Assembly (NCBI RefSeq): GCF_900182615.1
Contig: NZ_FXTE01000009.1
Span: 1 to 64,000, forward strand
DNA from: Ruegeria faecimaris
GTDB taxonomy: Bacteria > Pseudomonadota > Alphaproteobacteria > Rhodobacterales > Rhodobacteraceae
DNA length: 64,000 bases
Direction of reading: 5' to 3'
Shown here: one piece after another, positions 40,151 through 47,681 of the stretch
How the letters are laid out: every line of letters starts with the position of its first letter
Numbering within the stretch: position 1 is the first letter of the stretch
Notes under the pieces: generated by a model
Told to the model about the DNA's origin: nothing
Databases searched by the model: none
Seen by the model: only the letters and a program-made list of their open reading frames with translations
Made by a program: the position numbers and the translations under genes

Positions 40151-40615
40151 TTAAGCCGCCTGGACCGACTGCGCCTCGGTCAAAATTGCATAGAGCTTGA
40201 CCGGATCAGGATTGGCGCGCAGCTTTGCGCAAACCGACGTATTGCGCAGCGTTCTGGACACCAGCGCAAGCGCCTTTAGGTGGTCCACACCCGCCTCTTC
40301 CGGGGCAAACAACGCAAAAGCGACATCAACCGGCTGGCGGTCTACCGCACCGAAATCAATCGGCTTTTCCAGCATTACGAAAACGCCAGCCACTTCGGCC
40401 AGATCACCCAGCCGCGCATGTGGCAGGGCAACTCCATGACCAACGCCTGTTGGGCCAAGGCTCTCCCGCTCGAGCAGGCCATCCACTACAACCTGCGCGT
40501 CAAGACCAAGGGCCCCCTCGGCAACATCGCCGATTTCCTGAAACAACCGCTTCTTGCTGGAAGCGGCGGACAATACACGTACCGCCTCGGGCTTCAGTAT
40601 GCTCGATAGCTCCAT
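40151..40615 (-). CDS. ptsN: nitrogen-regulatory PTS protein EIIA-Ntr
   Basis: A 154-residue EIIA of the regulatory PTS-Ntr pathway, which takes phosphate from NPr and adjusts potassium, carbon and nitrogen control. The phosphorylated histidine is H66 in GVGHGVALPHARL. The ATG at 40615 follows GGAG by seven bases; a GTG two codons upstream is possible. It follows hpf with a 60-base gap holding a hairpin, the usual hpf-ptsN order. Confidence 0.95.
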   Translation of the reverse strand: MELSSILKPEAVRVLSAASSKKRLFQEIGDVAEGALGLDAQVVVDGLLERESLGPTGVGHGVALPHARLGDLAEVAGVFVMLEKPIDFGAVDRQPVDVAFALFAPEEAGVDHLKALALVSRTLRNTSVCAKLRANPDPVKLYAILTEAQSVQAA

Positions 40616-40634
40616 GATCACGCTCCATGGCCTT

Positions 40635-40654
40635 GCCCCTGCTTGCGCAGGGGC
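40635..40654 (-). other. hairpin between hpf and ptsN
   Basis: GCCCCTGC (40635-40642) pairs with GCAGGGGC (40647-40654) around TTGC. There is no T-run. It lies about 20 bases before the ptsN start and may stabilise the hpf mRNA or set relative expression of the two genes. Confidence 0.5.
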
Positions 40655-40675
40655 TTGCCTTGCTATTCTTGCCTG

Positions 40676-41239
40676 TTACGGATCAATCCAGCCGATGTTG
40701 CCGTCCTCACGGCGATACACGACATTCAATCCGTCCTTGTTTTCATTCCGGAACACCAGCACCGGGGCGCCGGCTAGTTCCATCTGCATTACGGCTTCAC
40801 CAACACTCAACGATGGGATCTTGGTTTCCATCTCAGCCACGATCATCGGCTGCAGCGATTCAGGTTCATCAGCCGACTCTGATTCGTCAGAGGCGAGGAT
40901 ATAAGAGGAAGCACCAAAGAGTTCAACCGGCTCGGATCGGTCCTTGTGATGGTCCTTGAGGCGGCGCTTATACCGGCGCAACTGCGTTTCCATCTTGTCA
41001 CAGCAGGCCTCGAATGCTGCGTAGATTTCGATAGCGTGGGCCTTGGCCTGCGCTGTCAGGCCGGTCGAAAGATGCACGGTGGCTTCGCAAACATACTCAT
41101 GCGCAGAACGGGAAAAGACGACATTGGCGTCGGTCGGGCGCTGGGCATATTTTCCAACAACCTCCCCTAGCTCGGTCTGCACATGGGTCTGCAGTGCCTC
41201 GCCGATGTCGATCTGTTTTCCGCTAATTTGGTAACGCAT
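40676..41239 (-). CDS. hpf: ribosome hibernation-promoting factor, long form
   Basis: A 187-residue long HPF that dimerises idle ribosomes. The N-terminal S30AE domain (MRYQISGKQIDIGEALQTHVQTELGEVVGKY) is joined by an acidic linker (SDESESADEPESL) to the C-terminal dimerisation domain (PSLSVGEAVMQMELAGAPVLVFRNE..VVYRREDGNIGWIDP). The ATG follows AAGGAG. Its upstream region has a 17-base palindrome. In many proteobacteria rpoN lies between lptB and hpf, but here that slot is empty. Confidence 0.95.
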   Translation of the reverse strand: MRYQISGKQIDIGEALQTHVQTELGEVVGKYAQRPTDANVVFSRSAHEYVCEATVHLSTGLTAQAKAHAIEIYAAFEACCDKMETQLRRYKRRLKDHHKDRSEPVELFGASSYILASDESESADEPESLQPMIVAEMETKIPSLSVGEAVMQMELAGAPVLVFRNENKDGLNVVYRREDGNIGWIDP

Positions 41240-41271
41240 GTGATCTCCTTCACAATTCACACCCATTTTGA

Positions 41272-41288
41272 CGCTGCGTTACGCAGCG
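41272..41288. promoter_or_regulatory. 17-base palindrome upstream of hpf
   Basis: CGCTGCGT-T-ACGCAGCG is a perfect 8-base inverted repeat around one base, 33 bases before the hpf ATG. In RNA it could fold only poorly with a one-base loop, so a DNA-binding site for a growth- or stress-phase regulator is more likely. The regulator is unknown. Confidence 0.4.
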
Positions 41289-41491
41289 CACGTGTTCTTA
41301 TCGGGTGGGGGATATCGGCATATTCCGCAGTTGCTGAGAAACGTACCCCTTAGCAAAGGTGTACCGCGATCCCGACTGGAACTGAAGAAATGCCATAACC
41401 CAATTGAGGCAAGAGACGGCGGCAGAGTCAATCAAAACAGGCGTGTATATACGTGATTTCAGCCATGCGCTGGGCGCAATTCCGCGCAAGC

Positions 41492-42250
41492 CTATGAAAT
41501 ACGGAAGTTTTCGCCCAAATAGACCCGACGGACATTTTCGTTCTCGACGACTTCATCCGGCGTGCCCGACATCAGCACCTGACCATCATGCAGGATATAG
41601 GCACGGTCCACGATTTCCAGTGTTTCGCGCACGTTATGGTCAGTGATCAGCACGCCGATGCCGCGCTTTTTCAGGTCCGCTACCAGATGGCGGATATCGC
41701 CGACGCTGATCGGGTCCACGCCTGCAAACGGCTCGTCCAGCAACAGATATTTTGGATCAGCCGCAAGACAACGGGCAATTTCGACACGGCGACGCTCGCC
41801 ACCCGACAATGCCAATGCCGGGGCGCGGCGCAGATGTTCGATCGAAAAATCGGACAACAGCTCTTCCAGCCGCTCTTTCCTGCGATGGCTGTGCTTCACG
41901 GTGATGTCCAGAACGGCGGCAATGTTGTCTTCGACACTCATCCCGCGGAAAATCGACATTTCTTGCGGCAGATATCCGATCCCAAGCCGCGCGCGCCTAT
42001 ACATCGGCAGGGTCGTCACGTTTTGGCCGTCAATGGTCACAGTGCCAGCTTCGGGAAAGACAAGCCCGGCGACCGAATAGAACGTTGTGGTCTTGCCTGA
42101 TCCGTTCGGACCCAACAAGGCAACCACCTCGGACCGGCCCAACGTCATCGAGACTTCGCGTATCACGGTCTTCTTACGGTATGATTTCCGCAGTTTCTCG
42201 ATCCTGAGGCCGGAACCGCCTTCGGCCACAGACAAATTCGGACGCTCCAT
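41492..42250 (-). CDS. lptB: LPS export ABC transporter ATPase LptB
   Basis: A 252-residue ATPase that powers extraction of lipopolysaccharide from the inner membrane with LptFG. Walker A is GPNGSGKTT at 47-55, the ABC signature is LSGGERRRVEIARCLA, and Walker B is YLLLDEPFAGVDP. It overlaps the lptA stop (ATGA) and ends the rnd-kdsD-lptC-lptA-lptB run. Confidence 0.97.
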   Translation of the reverse strand: MERPNLSVAEGGSGLRIEKLRKSYRKKTVIREVSMTLGRSEVVALLGPNGSGKTTTFYSVAGLVFPEAGTVTIDGQNVTTLPMYRRARLGIGYLPQEMSIFRGMSVEDNIAAVLDITVKHSHRRKERLEELLSDFSIEHLRRAPALALSGGERRRVEIARCLAADPKYLLLDEPFAGVDPISVGDIRHLVADLKKRGIGVLITDHNVRETLEIVDRAYILHDGQVLMSGTPDEVVENENVRRVYLGENFRIS

Positions 42251-42741
42251 CAGTTGCTATCCGGATTCAGAATGGTTTTGACGCGGCCAGTCATCTTTGC
42301 CGTTCCGGTCGTCAGATTGGCATTCATCTGATCGCCGCTGATAACGCTGGGGCCTTGCGTCAAAAGCACATTTCCGCGCATCACGATTTCGCCCGAGTCG
42401 ATTGTGTATTCGGCCCAGTCGCCTTCGGCTGCATCAGGCGGGCTGACAAGAACCACATCATTTGTCGCCTCCATCCGCTCGATTCCGGACCTGTCGGCGT
42501 TGTAGATGACCAAGACCCGCTCGGCGGTCAGGCGCATCTCACCCTGCACGATCAGGACGTTACCGATAAACTCGGCCGTGCCGTCTTCTTGATTGACGTT
42601 TAGGGATTCCGAGGTGACCTCGACCGGCTGGCTTGGATCCGCCTTGGCTGACCCGAAGGCGACCTGCGTTTCCTGTGCCGACGCCGAAAAGGCACCGACC
42701 ATCAGCGCAAAACTAACAACAGCAAATCGCAAATCAATCAC
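42250..42741 (-). CDS. lptA: LPS transport periplasmic protein LptA
   Basis: A 163-residue OstA-family beta-jellyroll protein bridging inner and outer membrane for LPS transport. It has a signal peptide (RFAVVSFALMVGAFSASAQ) and the OstA repeats VNQEDGTAEFIGNVLIVQGEMRLTAERVLVIY and EIVMRGNVLLTQGPSVISGDQM. It lies three bases after lptC and is coupled to lptB. Confidence 0.92.
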   Translation of the reverse strand: MIDLRFAVVSFALMVGAFSASAQETQVAFGSAKADPSQPVEVTSESLNVNQEDGTAEFIGNVLIVQGEMRLTAERVLVIYNADRSGIERMEATNDVVLVSPPDAAEGDWAEYTIDSGEIVMRGNVLLTQGPSVISGDQMNANLTTGTAKMTGRVKTILNPDSN

Positions 42742-42744
42742 GGC

Positions 42745-43344
42745 TTATCTTTCTGTTTTTTCAGGCTCGTATACCAGCTTAACACCATCTGTAAAAAGAA
42801 TATGGACCGGCCCATCCTTTTTTTCGGTTCCAAATGTCATGCGTCCCGCGGAAAAATCTCCGATGATGCCGGTGCCATCGACCTGACCCGGAGTGTCGCC
42901 GCGGATTTCATCCAGAGAGGTATTCAGAAGATCAGTTCTGACCTGAATTCCGTCTGTCGTCGTTATCAGGACGTCCCCAACAAACGTTGCGGAATTCTTG
43001 TCCGGGCGGATCATACCGGAATTTGAATCCATCGTTATGACGCCGCCATTCAACAATCCCAACCGCCCTCTAAATTCGGCAGTCGTGGGCAATGACCCTT
43101 CGCGCCCCTGGGTCGCTTGGGCCGCCTGAATTTGAACTTCCTCGCCTTTTCTGGTTGTTCCAAGATAATGGGGTTGGGTCACCACTTGGTCGGCCAGACG
43201 TTCATCTATGTCTTTTTGGGTAAACGGAACGGACACGCTGGTTTCGATGCTGCGTGACAGCAGGAAAACCGTCGACAGCAGAACAATCGCCGCCAAAGGC
43301 AGCAACACCTTCAGAAATTGCACCATCCGGGAATGTCCGTCCAT
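42745..43344 (-). CDS. lptC: LPS export protein LptC
   Basis: A 199-residue inner-membrane protein that hands LPS from LptBFG to LptA. One N-terminal membrane segment (FLKVLLPLAAIVLLSTVFLL) is followed by an LptC/OstA-like periplasmic jellyroll (GVITMDSNSGMIRPDKNSATFVGDVLI). The family is divergent, and the call rests also on its position between kdsD and lptA. The ATG at 43344 avoids overlap with kdsD. Confidence 0.88.
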   Translation of the reverse strand: MDGHSRMVQFLKVLLPLAAIVLLSTVFLLSRSIETSVSVPFTQKDIDERLADQVVTQPHYLGTTRKGEEVQIQAAQATQGREGSLPTTAEFRGRLGLLNGGVITMDSNSGMIRPDKNSATFVGDVLITTTDGIQVRTDLLNTSLDEIRGDTPGQVDGTGIIGDFSAGRMTFGTEKKDGPVHILFTDGVKLVYEPEKTER

Positions 43345-43355
43345 CGAACGCCCCT

Positions 43356-44324
43356 CTACCCCAGACCAACGCGCAGGCAATCGTGGATATGTAGCACGCC
43401 CAAGGCCTGGCGATCACTGCCCTCCTCGACCACAAACAAAGAGGTGATCTTGCGGTCATTCATGATGGCCACCGCCTCTTCGGCCAGCGCGCCGGGCGGG
43501 ATGGTTGTTGGGTTCTGCGTCATCACCTGCTCGGCCGTTTTGCCCAGCAAGCCCTCCATATGTCGCCGCAGGTCGCCATCGGTGATGATGCCCACCACCT
43601 GACCTTGCGGATCGACAACCCCGGCAACGCCAAAGCCCTTGCGGCTGATCTCGATAAGCGCATCGCTCATGGGTGTTCCGACCGAAACCAGCGGCAACGC
43701 ATCGCCCTTGTGCATCAGATCCTGCACCGTGCTCAGCTGTGCACCTAGTTTTCCACCGGGATGAAAGGCACGGAAATCTTCGGGTTTGAAGTTGCGATAC
43801 TTCATCAACGCTATCGCTAGCGCGTCGCCCATGGCCAAAGTCAACGTCGTGGAGATCGAAGGCACCATGCCATAGCCGCAGGCCTCGCCCAGTGACGGGA
43901 TCAAAAGATGCACGTCTGCCTGTTTCATCAGCGTGCTTTCCGGCTTGCTGGACAGGCCAATCAGTGGAATGCCAAAGCGGCGGGTAAAAGCCAGCAGGTT
44001 GGCAAGCTCTGGCGCTTCGCCCGAATTCGAGATGGCCAGAACCACATCGCCTTTTGAAACCATGCCCAGATCGCCATGGCTGGCCTCGGCCGGGTGCACG
44101 AAATAGGCCGGTGTACCGGTGCTGGCCAGCGTGGCCGCGATCTTGTGCCCGATATGACCCGACTTGCCGATGCCGCTTATGATGATGCGGCCCGAGGCCT
44201 GCAAAATCAGCTGAACCGCTTGGGCAAAATGTTCATCCAGACCGTCGGCCAGTACCTCCAGCGCGCGGGCCTCGTCTGTCACCACCTGACGGGCGGTTCT
44301 CAGAAATGCTTCGGTATCAGTCAT
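43356..44324 (-). CDS. kdsD: arabinose-5-phosphate isomerase
   Basis: A 322-residue KpsF/GutQ-type isomerase making arabinose 5-phosphate, precursor of Kdo for LPS. The SIS domain has SGIGKSGHIGHKIAATLASTGTPAYFVHPAEASHGDLG. Two CBS repeats follow (about 205-315). The SIS loop reads SLGEACGYGMVPSISTT where E. coli has an EACPNNLAPTTSTT-like stretch. The start overlaps the rnd stop (ATGA). The context with lptCAB supports the Kdo role. Confidence 0.93.
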   Translation of the reverse strand: MTDTEAFLRTARQVVTDEARALEVLADGLDEHFAQAVQLILQASGRIIISGIGKSGHIGHKIAATLASTGTPAYFVHPAEASHGDLGMVSKGDVVLAISNSGEAPELANLLAFTRRFGIPLIGLSSKPESTLMKQADVHLLIPSLGEACGYGMVPSISTTLTLAMGDALAIALMKYRNFKPEDFRAFHPGGKLGAQLSTVQDLMHKGDALPLVSVGTPMSDALIEISRKGFGVAGVVDPQGQVVGIITDGDLRRHMEGLLGKTAEQVMTQNPTTIPPGALAEEAVAIMNDRKITSLFVVEEGSDRQALGVLHIHDCLRVGLG

Positions 44325-44935
44325 GAGTGCGCAAAAATATCCGTTTCTGGCCATCCGGCTAGATCGAGTTTCGCACGCATCGGCAAGAAGTCAAAACAGG
44401 CCTGCGCCATCTCGGTCCGGCTCTCTCGCGCCAGGCGCTTGTTCAACTCCTCCCGCAGGCGGTGCAGATACAGAACATCCGAGGCGGCATAGTCCAGCTG
44501 CGCCTCGCTCAACGTTTCGGTGCCCCAATCGCTCATCTGCTGCTGTTTCGAGATATCGACGCCGATCAACTCGTTGCACAGGTTTTTCAGCCCGTGCCGG
44601 TCGGTATAGGTGCGCACCAGACGGCTGGCGATCTTGGTGCAATAGACTGGCGCGGCTAACGCACCAAAGGCGTGATACATCGCGGCAATGTCGAAACGGC
44701 CAAAATGGAACAGTTTCAGCACATCCGGGTTTTCCAGCATGGCACACAAGTTCGGTGCCTCGGTCTGGCCCTTTTCGACCTGAACGATATGCGAATTGCC
44801 ATCGCCGCCCGACATCTGGATCACGCAGAGGCGGTCGCGATGCGGGTTTAGACCCATGGTTTCACAGTCAATGGCCACCACCGGCCCCATATCCAACCCG
44901 TCCGGCAGGTCGTTTTTGTACAAATAGTTAGCCAC
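44321..44935 (-). CDS. rnd: ribonuclease D, short form
   Basis: A 204-residue DEDD-family 3'-5' exoribonuclease for tRNA and RNA maturation. Catalytic residues are D23 and E25 (AIDCETMGL), the aspartate in FHFGRFDIAAM and the final aspartate in YAASDVLYLHRL. The C-terminal HRDC domains of E. coli RNase D are missing, which is usual for this alphaproteobacterial short form. It overlaps kdsD by four bases and starts the LPS operon. Confidence 0.92.
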   Translation of the reverse strand: MANYLYKNDLPDGLDMGPVVAIDCETMGLNPHRDRLCVIQMSGGDGNSHIVQVEKGQTEAPNLCAMLENPDVLKLFHFGRFDIAAMYHAFGALAAPVYCTKIASRLVRTYTDRHGLKNLCNELIGVDISKQQQMSDWGTETLSEAQLDYAASDVLYLHRLREELNKRLARESRTEMAQACFDFLPMRAKLDLAGWPETDIFAHS

Positions 44936-45096
44936 CCGAGTATTCCTTTGCGCGGTATCGCCACCGAGATAGGCGCTTTATTCCCTAAACTCAACGCCAT
45001 CCCTGTACGCCAGCCGGTTGCCGCTGTCGCAGTTGGTCAAGACCTAAATGAAGGTTTGGGGTGACAGAGCCTTTAGACTGCGGCAGATATCAATCA

Positions 45097-46416
45097 ATGT
45101 TGAGCGTTCTTAGAAATCGGACCTATCGCCACCTGTTGGCCGCGCAGATCGTAGCCCTGACGGGCACTGGGCTGGCCACGGTCGCGCTGGGTCTGTTGGC
45201 CTTTGAACTGGCAGGGGATGCGGCCGGGCTGGTGTTGGGCACCGCGATGACCATCAAAATGGTGGCCTATGTCACGGTTGCGCCATTGGCGGCCGCGTTT
45301 GCCGAGCGGCTGGACCGGCGCAAGATGCTGGTAGTGCTTGACCTGATCCGTGCGGCTGTCGCGCTGTGTCTGCCTTTTGTGACCGAGGTCTGGCAGGTCT
45401 ATGTCCTGATTTTCGTGCTGCAATCCGCCTCGGCCGGATTTACCCCTGCATTTCAGGCTACAATCCCCGATGTACTGACAGATGAGCGCGAATACACCCG
45501 CGCCCTGTCCCTATCGCGGATGGCATATGAACTGGAGAGCCTGCTAAGCCCCGTATTCGCCGCAGCCCTGTTATTGTTGGTCAGCTTCAACAGCCTTTTC
45601 TGGGGCACCGCCCTGGGATTTGTCGCTTCGGCGCTGCTAGTGGTGTCGGTGGCTTTGCCATCACCCAAACCAAGCAAACCGCGCGGGATATACGAACGGA
45701 CAACACGTGGCATACGCATCTATTCGAACACACCCCGGCTGCGGGGCCTTCTTGCCCTGAGTTGGAGCGCGGCGGCACTCAGCTCAATGGTGATCGTCAA
45801 CACTGTGGTCATCGTGCGATCAGATCTGGGGCTGTCGGAAAGCGCCGTTGCCGCTGCGCTGGCCGGTTTTGGTGGCGGCTCTATGCTTGCCGCTTTTATC
45901 CTGCCCCGGATGCTGGACCGGATCGAGGATCGAAAGGTCATGTTGGCCGGCGCCCTTCTGTGCTGCACCACCATGGCCGGGGCCGCCGCGATATTTGCGA
46001 CAACCCCGCTGTCTTTGGGTCTGTTGATCGTTATGTGGGCCCTAGCTGGCTTTGGCTATTCCACCACGCTGACGCCGTCTGGCCGCCTGCTGACCCGCTC
46101 GGCCCATCCCGAAGACCGCCCCGCCGTCTTTGCGGCCCAATTCACGCTGTCTCATTGCTGTTGGCTGGTACTGTATCCTCTGGCAGGCGGGCTGATGACC
46201 CTGTTTGGGGCCACAACCGCCCTGAGCTTTATGGCGGCGATGTCCTTTCTTGGTATTATAGGTGCGGTCACCCTTTGGCCGCGTTCTGATCTGCATTCGG
46301 TGATCCACGACCATCCTGACCTGCCGCGTGATCACCCGCACATGTCCGGCCCGCCACCGCATGCTCACCCCGTCATAATAGACGACCTGCACCCCCGTAT
46401 CCCGCGTGAGCCTTGA
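45097..46416 (+). CDS. MFS transporter with histidine-rich C-terminal tail
   Basis: A 439-residue major facilitator of the EntS/MFS_3 type, with hydrophobic segments throughout and the loop FAERLDRRKMLVVLDLIRA between helices 2 and 3. The cytoplasmic C terminus (last 44 residues) holds eight histidines (such as IHDHPDLPRDHPHMSG), suggesting metal binding. The substrate is unknown. The start is ATG at 45097 (MLSVLRNRTYRHLL); an in-frame GTG at 45061 with AAGG upstream would add 12 residues. Confidence 0.85.
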   Translation: MLSVLRNRTYRHLLAAQIVALTGTGLATVALGLLAFELAGDAAGLVLGTAMTIKMVAYVTVAPLAAAFAERLDRRKMLVVLDLIRAAVALCLPFVTEVWQVYVLIFVLQSASAGFTPAFQATIPDVLTDEREYTRALSLSRMAYELESLLSPVFAAALLLLVSFNSLFWGTALGFVASALLVVSVALPSPKPSKPRGIYERTTRGIRIYSNTPRLRGLLALSWSAAALSSMVIVNTVVIVRSDLGLSESAVAAALAGFGGGSMLAAFILPRMLDRIEDRKVMLAGALLCCTTMAGAAAIFATTPLSLGLLIVMWALAGFGYSTTLTPSGRLLTRSAHPEDRPAVFAAQFTLSHCCWLVLYPLAGGLMTLFGATTALSFMAAMSFLGIIGAVTLWPRSDLHSVIHDHPDLPRDHPHMSGPPPHAHPVIIDDLHPRIPREP

Positions 46417-46471
46417 GCCCTGCTGTCGTTTTGCCCTAAACCGGAAAAACCAGACCCGCACCGGAGCGCCA

Positions 46472-46900
46472 ATGGATCAGCTTGACCGCCGCATCATCTC
46501 AGTCCTGCAACATAATGCCCGCGAGTCGACCACAAAAATCGCGGCAAAACTGGGCGTTGCCCGGACAACCGTGCATGAACGCATCAGCCGGATGGAAGAA
46601 CGCGGCATCATTGCCGGCTATTCCGTGATCCTGAACAGCCCCGAAGATGCCCCCCGCGTCCAGGTTGTCGTTCTGCTCGAGGTCCAACAGAAGGAAACCA
46701 CCCGTATCATCAAGCGGCTCGAGGCCTATCCCGAGGTTAAACTCTGTCTTTCGATCAACGGTGACTTTGACCTGCTGTTGACCGCTGACGCGCCAAGGAT
46801 CGAGGATCTGGATATTCTCGTTGATGATCTGGCACGAATCCCCGGTGTTCTGCGCACCAATACGAGCGTTGTTTTTGGCCGGCGGATTGATCGAATCTGA
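46472..46900 (+). CDS. Lrp/AsnC-family transcriptional regulator
   Basis: A 142-residue feast/famine-type regulator. The N-terminal helix-turn-helix is MDQLDRRIISVLQHNARESTTKIAAKLGVARTTVHERISRMEERGII-like (1-48). The C-terminal RAM ligand domain covers 65-140. The ATG at 46472 follows GGAG by six bases. It lies 55 bases after the MFS gene on the same strand and may control it. The ligand is probably an amino acid, by family. Confidence 0.92.
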   Translation: MDQLDRRIISVLQHNARESTTKIAAKLGVARTTVHERISRMEERGIIAGYSVILNSPEDAPRVQVVVLLEVQQKETTRIIKRLEAYPEVKLCLSINGDFDLLLTADAPRIEDLDILVDDLARIPGVLRTNTSVVFGRRIDRI

Positions 46901-46973
46901 TTGACTGATAACCCTCTGTAAACCAAGGCAAGGCTAGCGTGGCCCGGATTGATCACAATCCCGGACCGGCAGA

Positions 46974-47672
46974 ATGCCAAATCGCCTATTCATTGTCATA
47001 GCATGTGTTGCGTTGCTTCTGGCAGCGCGTCAGAGCTTTGCGGGCGCGGAGGCCCGGATGTCTCAGACATGTGATCAGGCCGCCCGCCGCGCGGCCCTCG
47101 CCCAAGACATACCGCTTGATGTTTTGCGCGCCATAACGCGGGTTGAAACTGGCCGCGCGATCAAAGGCCGACTTGAGCCTTGGCCATGGGCAATCAATGT
47201 CGAAGGGCGCGGCCATTGGTTCCGATCTGAGCAGGAGGCTAAAGCTTATGTCGCGGATATTTTCCAAGCCGGAAAACGCAGCTTCGATATCGGGTGCTTT
47301 CAAATCAACTATCGCTGGCACGGGCAGGCCTTTCAGTCGATCGATGCCATGTTCGACCCCGAGACTAACGCCAGCTACGCGGCCCGGTTTCTGAAACAGC
47401 TATATTCCGAACTTGGGTCGTGGCCGGCAGCGGTGGGGGCCTATCACTCGCGAACCCCGGCTTTGGCCAAGACCTATTCCAGCCGCTACCAGATTGTTCA
47501 TGCTCAGCTTGACCCGGGCACGGCGGTGCAAACTGCCCGCATGTCGCGTGATCCCTTCACACAACCCGCCGCACCGCTGTTCCCGGTGCAAATCACCCAG
47601 TTTCCGACGGGTGCGATGGGCTCCTTGATGCCAGCCGCGGACACCCAAACAGCCTTCATCGCCTTCAACTAG
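46974..47672 (+). CDS. flagellar-locus lytic transglycosylase (SltF-like)
   Basis: A 232-residue exported SLT-domain enzyme that cleaves peptidoglycan glycan strands. It has a signal peptide (LFIVIACVALLLAARQSFAGA), the catalytic E58 (AITRVETGR), GCFQINYRWHG and AVGAYHS. It starts the slt-flhA-fliR-flhB run. In Rhodobacter sphaeroides the related SltF opens the wall for the flagellar rod because FlgJ lacks that activity; the same role is inferred here. Confidence 0.88.
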   Translation: MPNRLFIVIACVALLLAARQSFAGAEARMSQTCDQAARRAALAQDIPLDVLRAITRVETGRAIKGRLEPWPWAINVEGRGHWFRSEQEAKAYVADIFQAGKRSFDIGCFQINYRWHGQAFQSIDAMFDPETNASYAARFLKQLYSELGSWPAAVGAYHSRTPALAKTYSSRYQIVHAQLDPGTAVQTARMSRDPFTQPAAPLFPVQITQFPTGAMGSLMPAADTQTAFIAFN

Positions 47673-47681
47673 GAGAATTAC

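Noticed and set aside
46943-46966. small inverted repeat GGATTG-ATCA-CAATCC before the slt gene
   Set aside because: Arms are short and the site has no second copy, so I did not list it as a regulatory feature.
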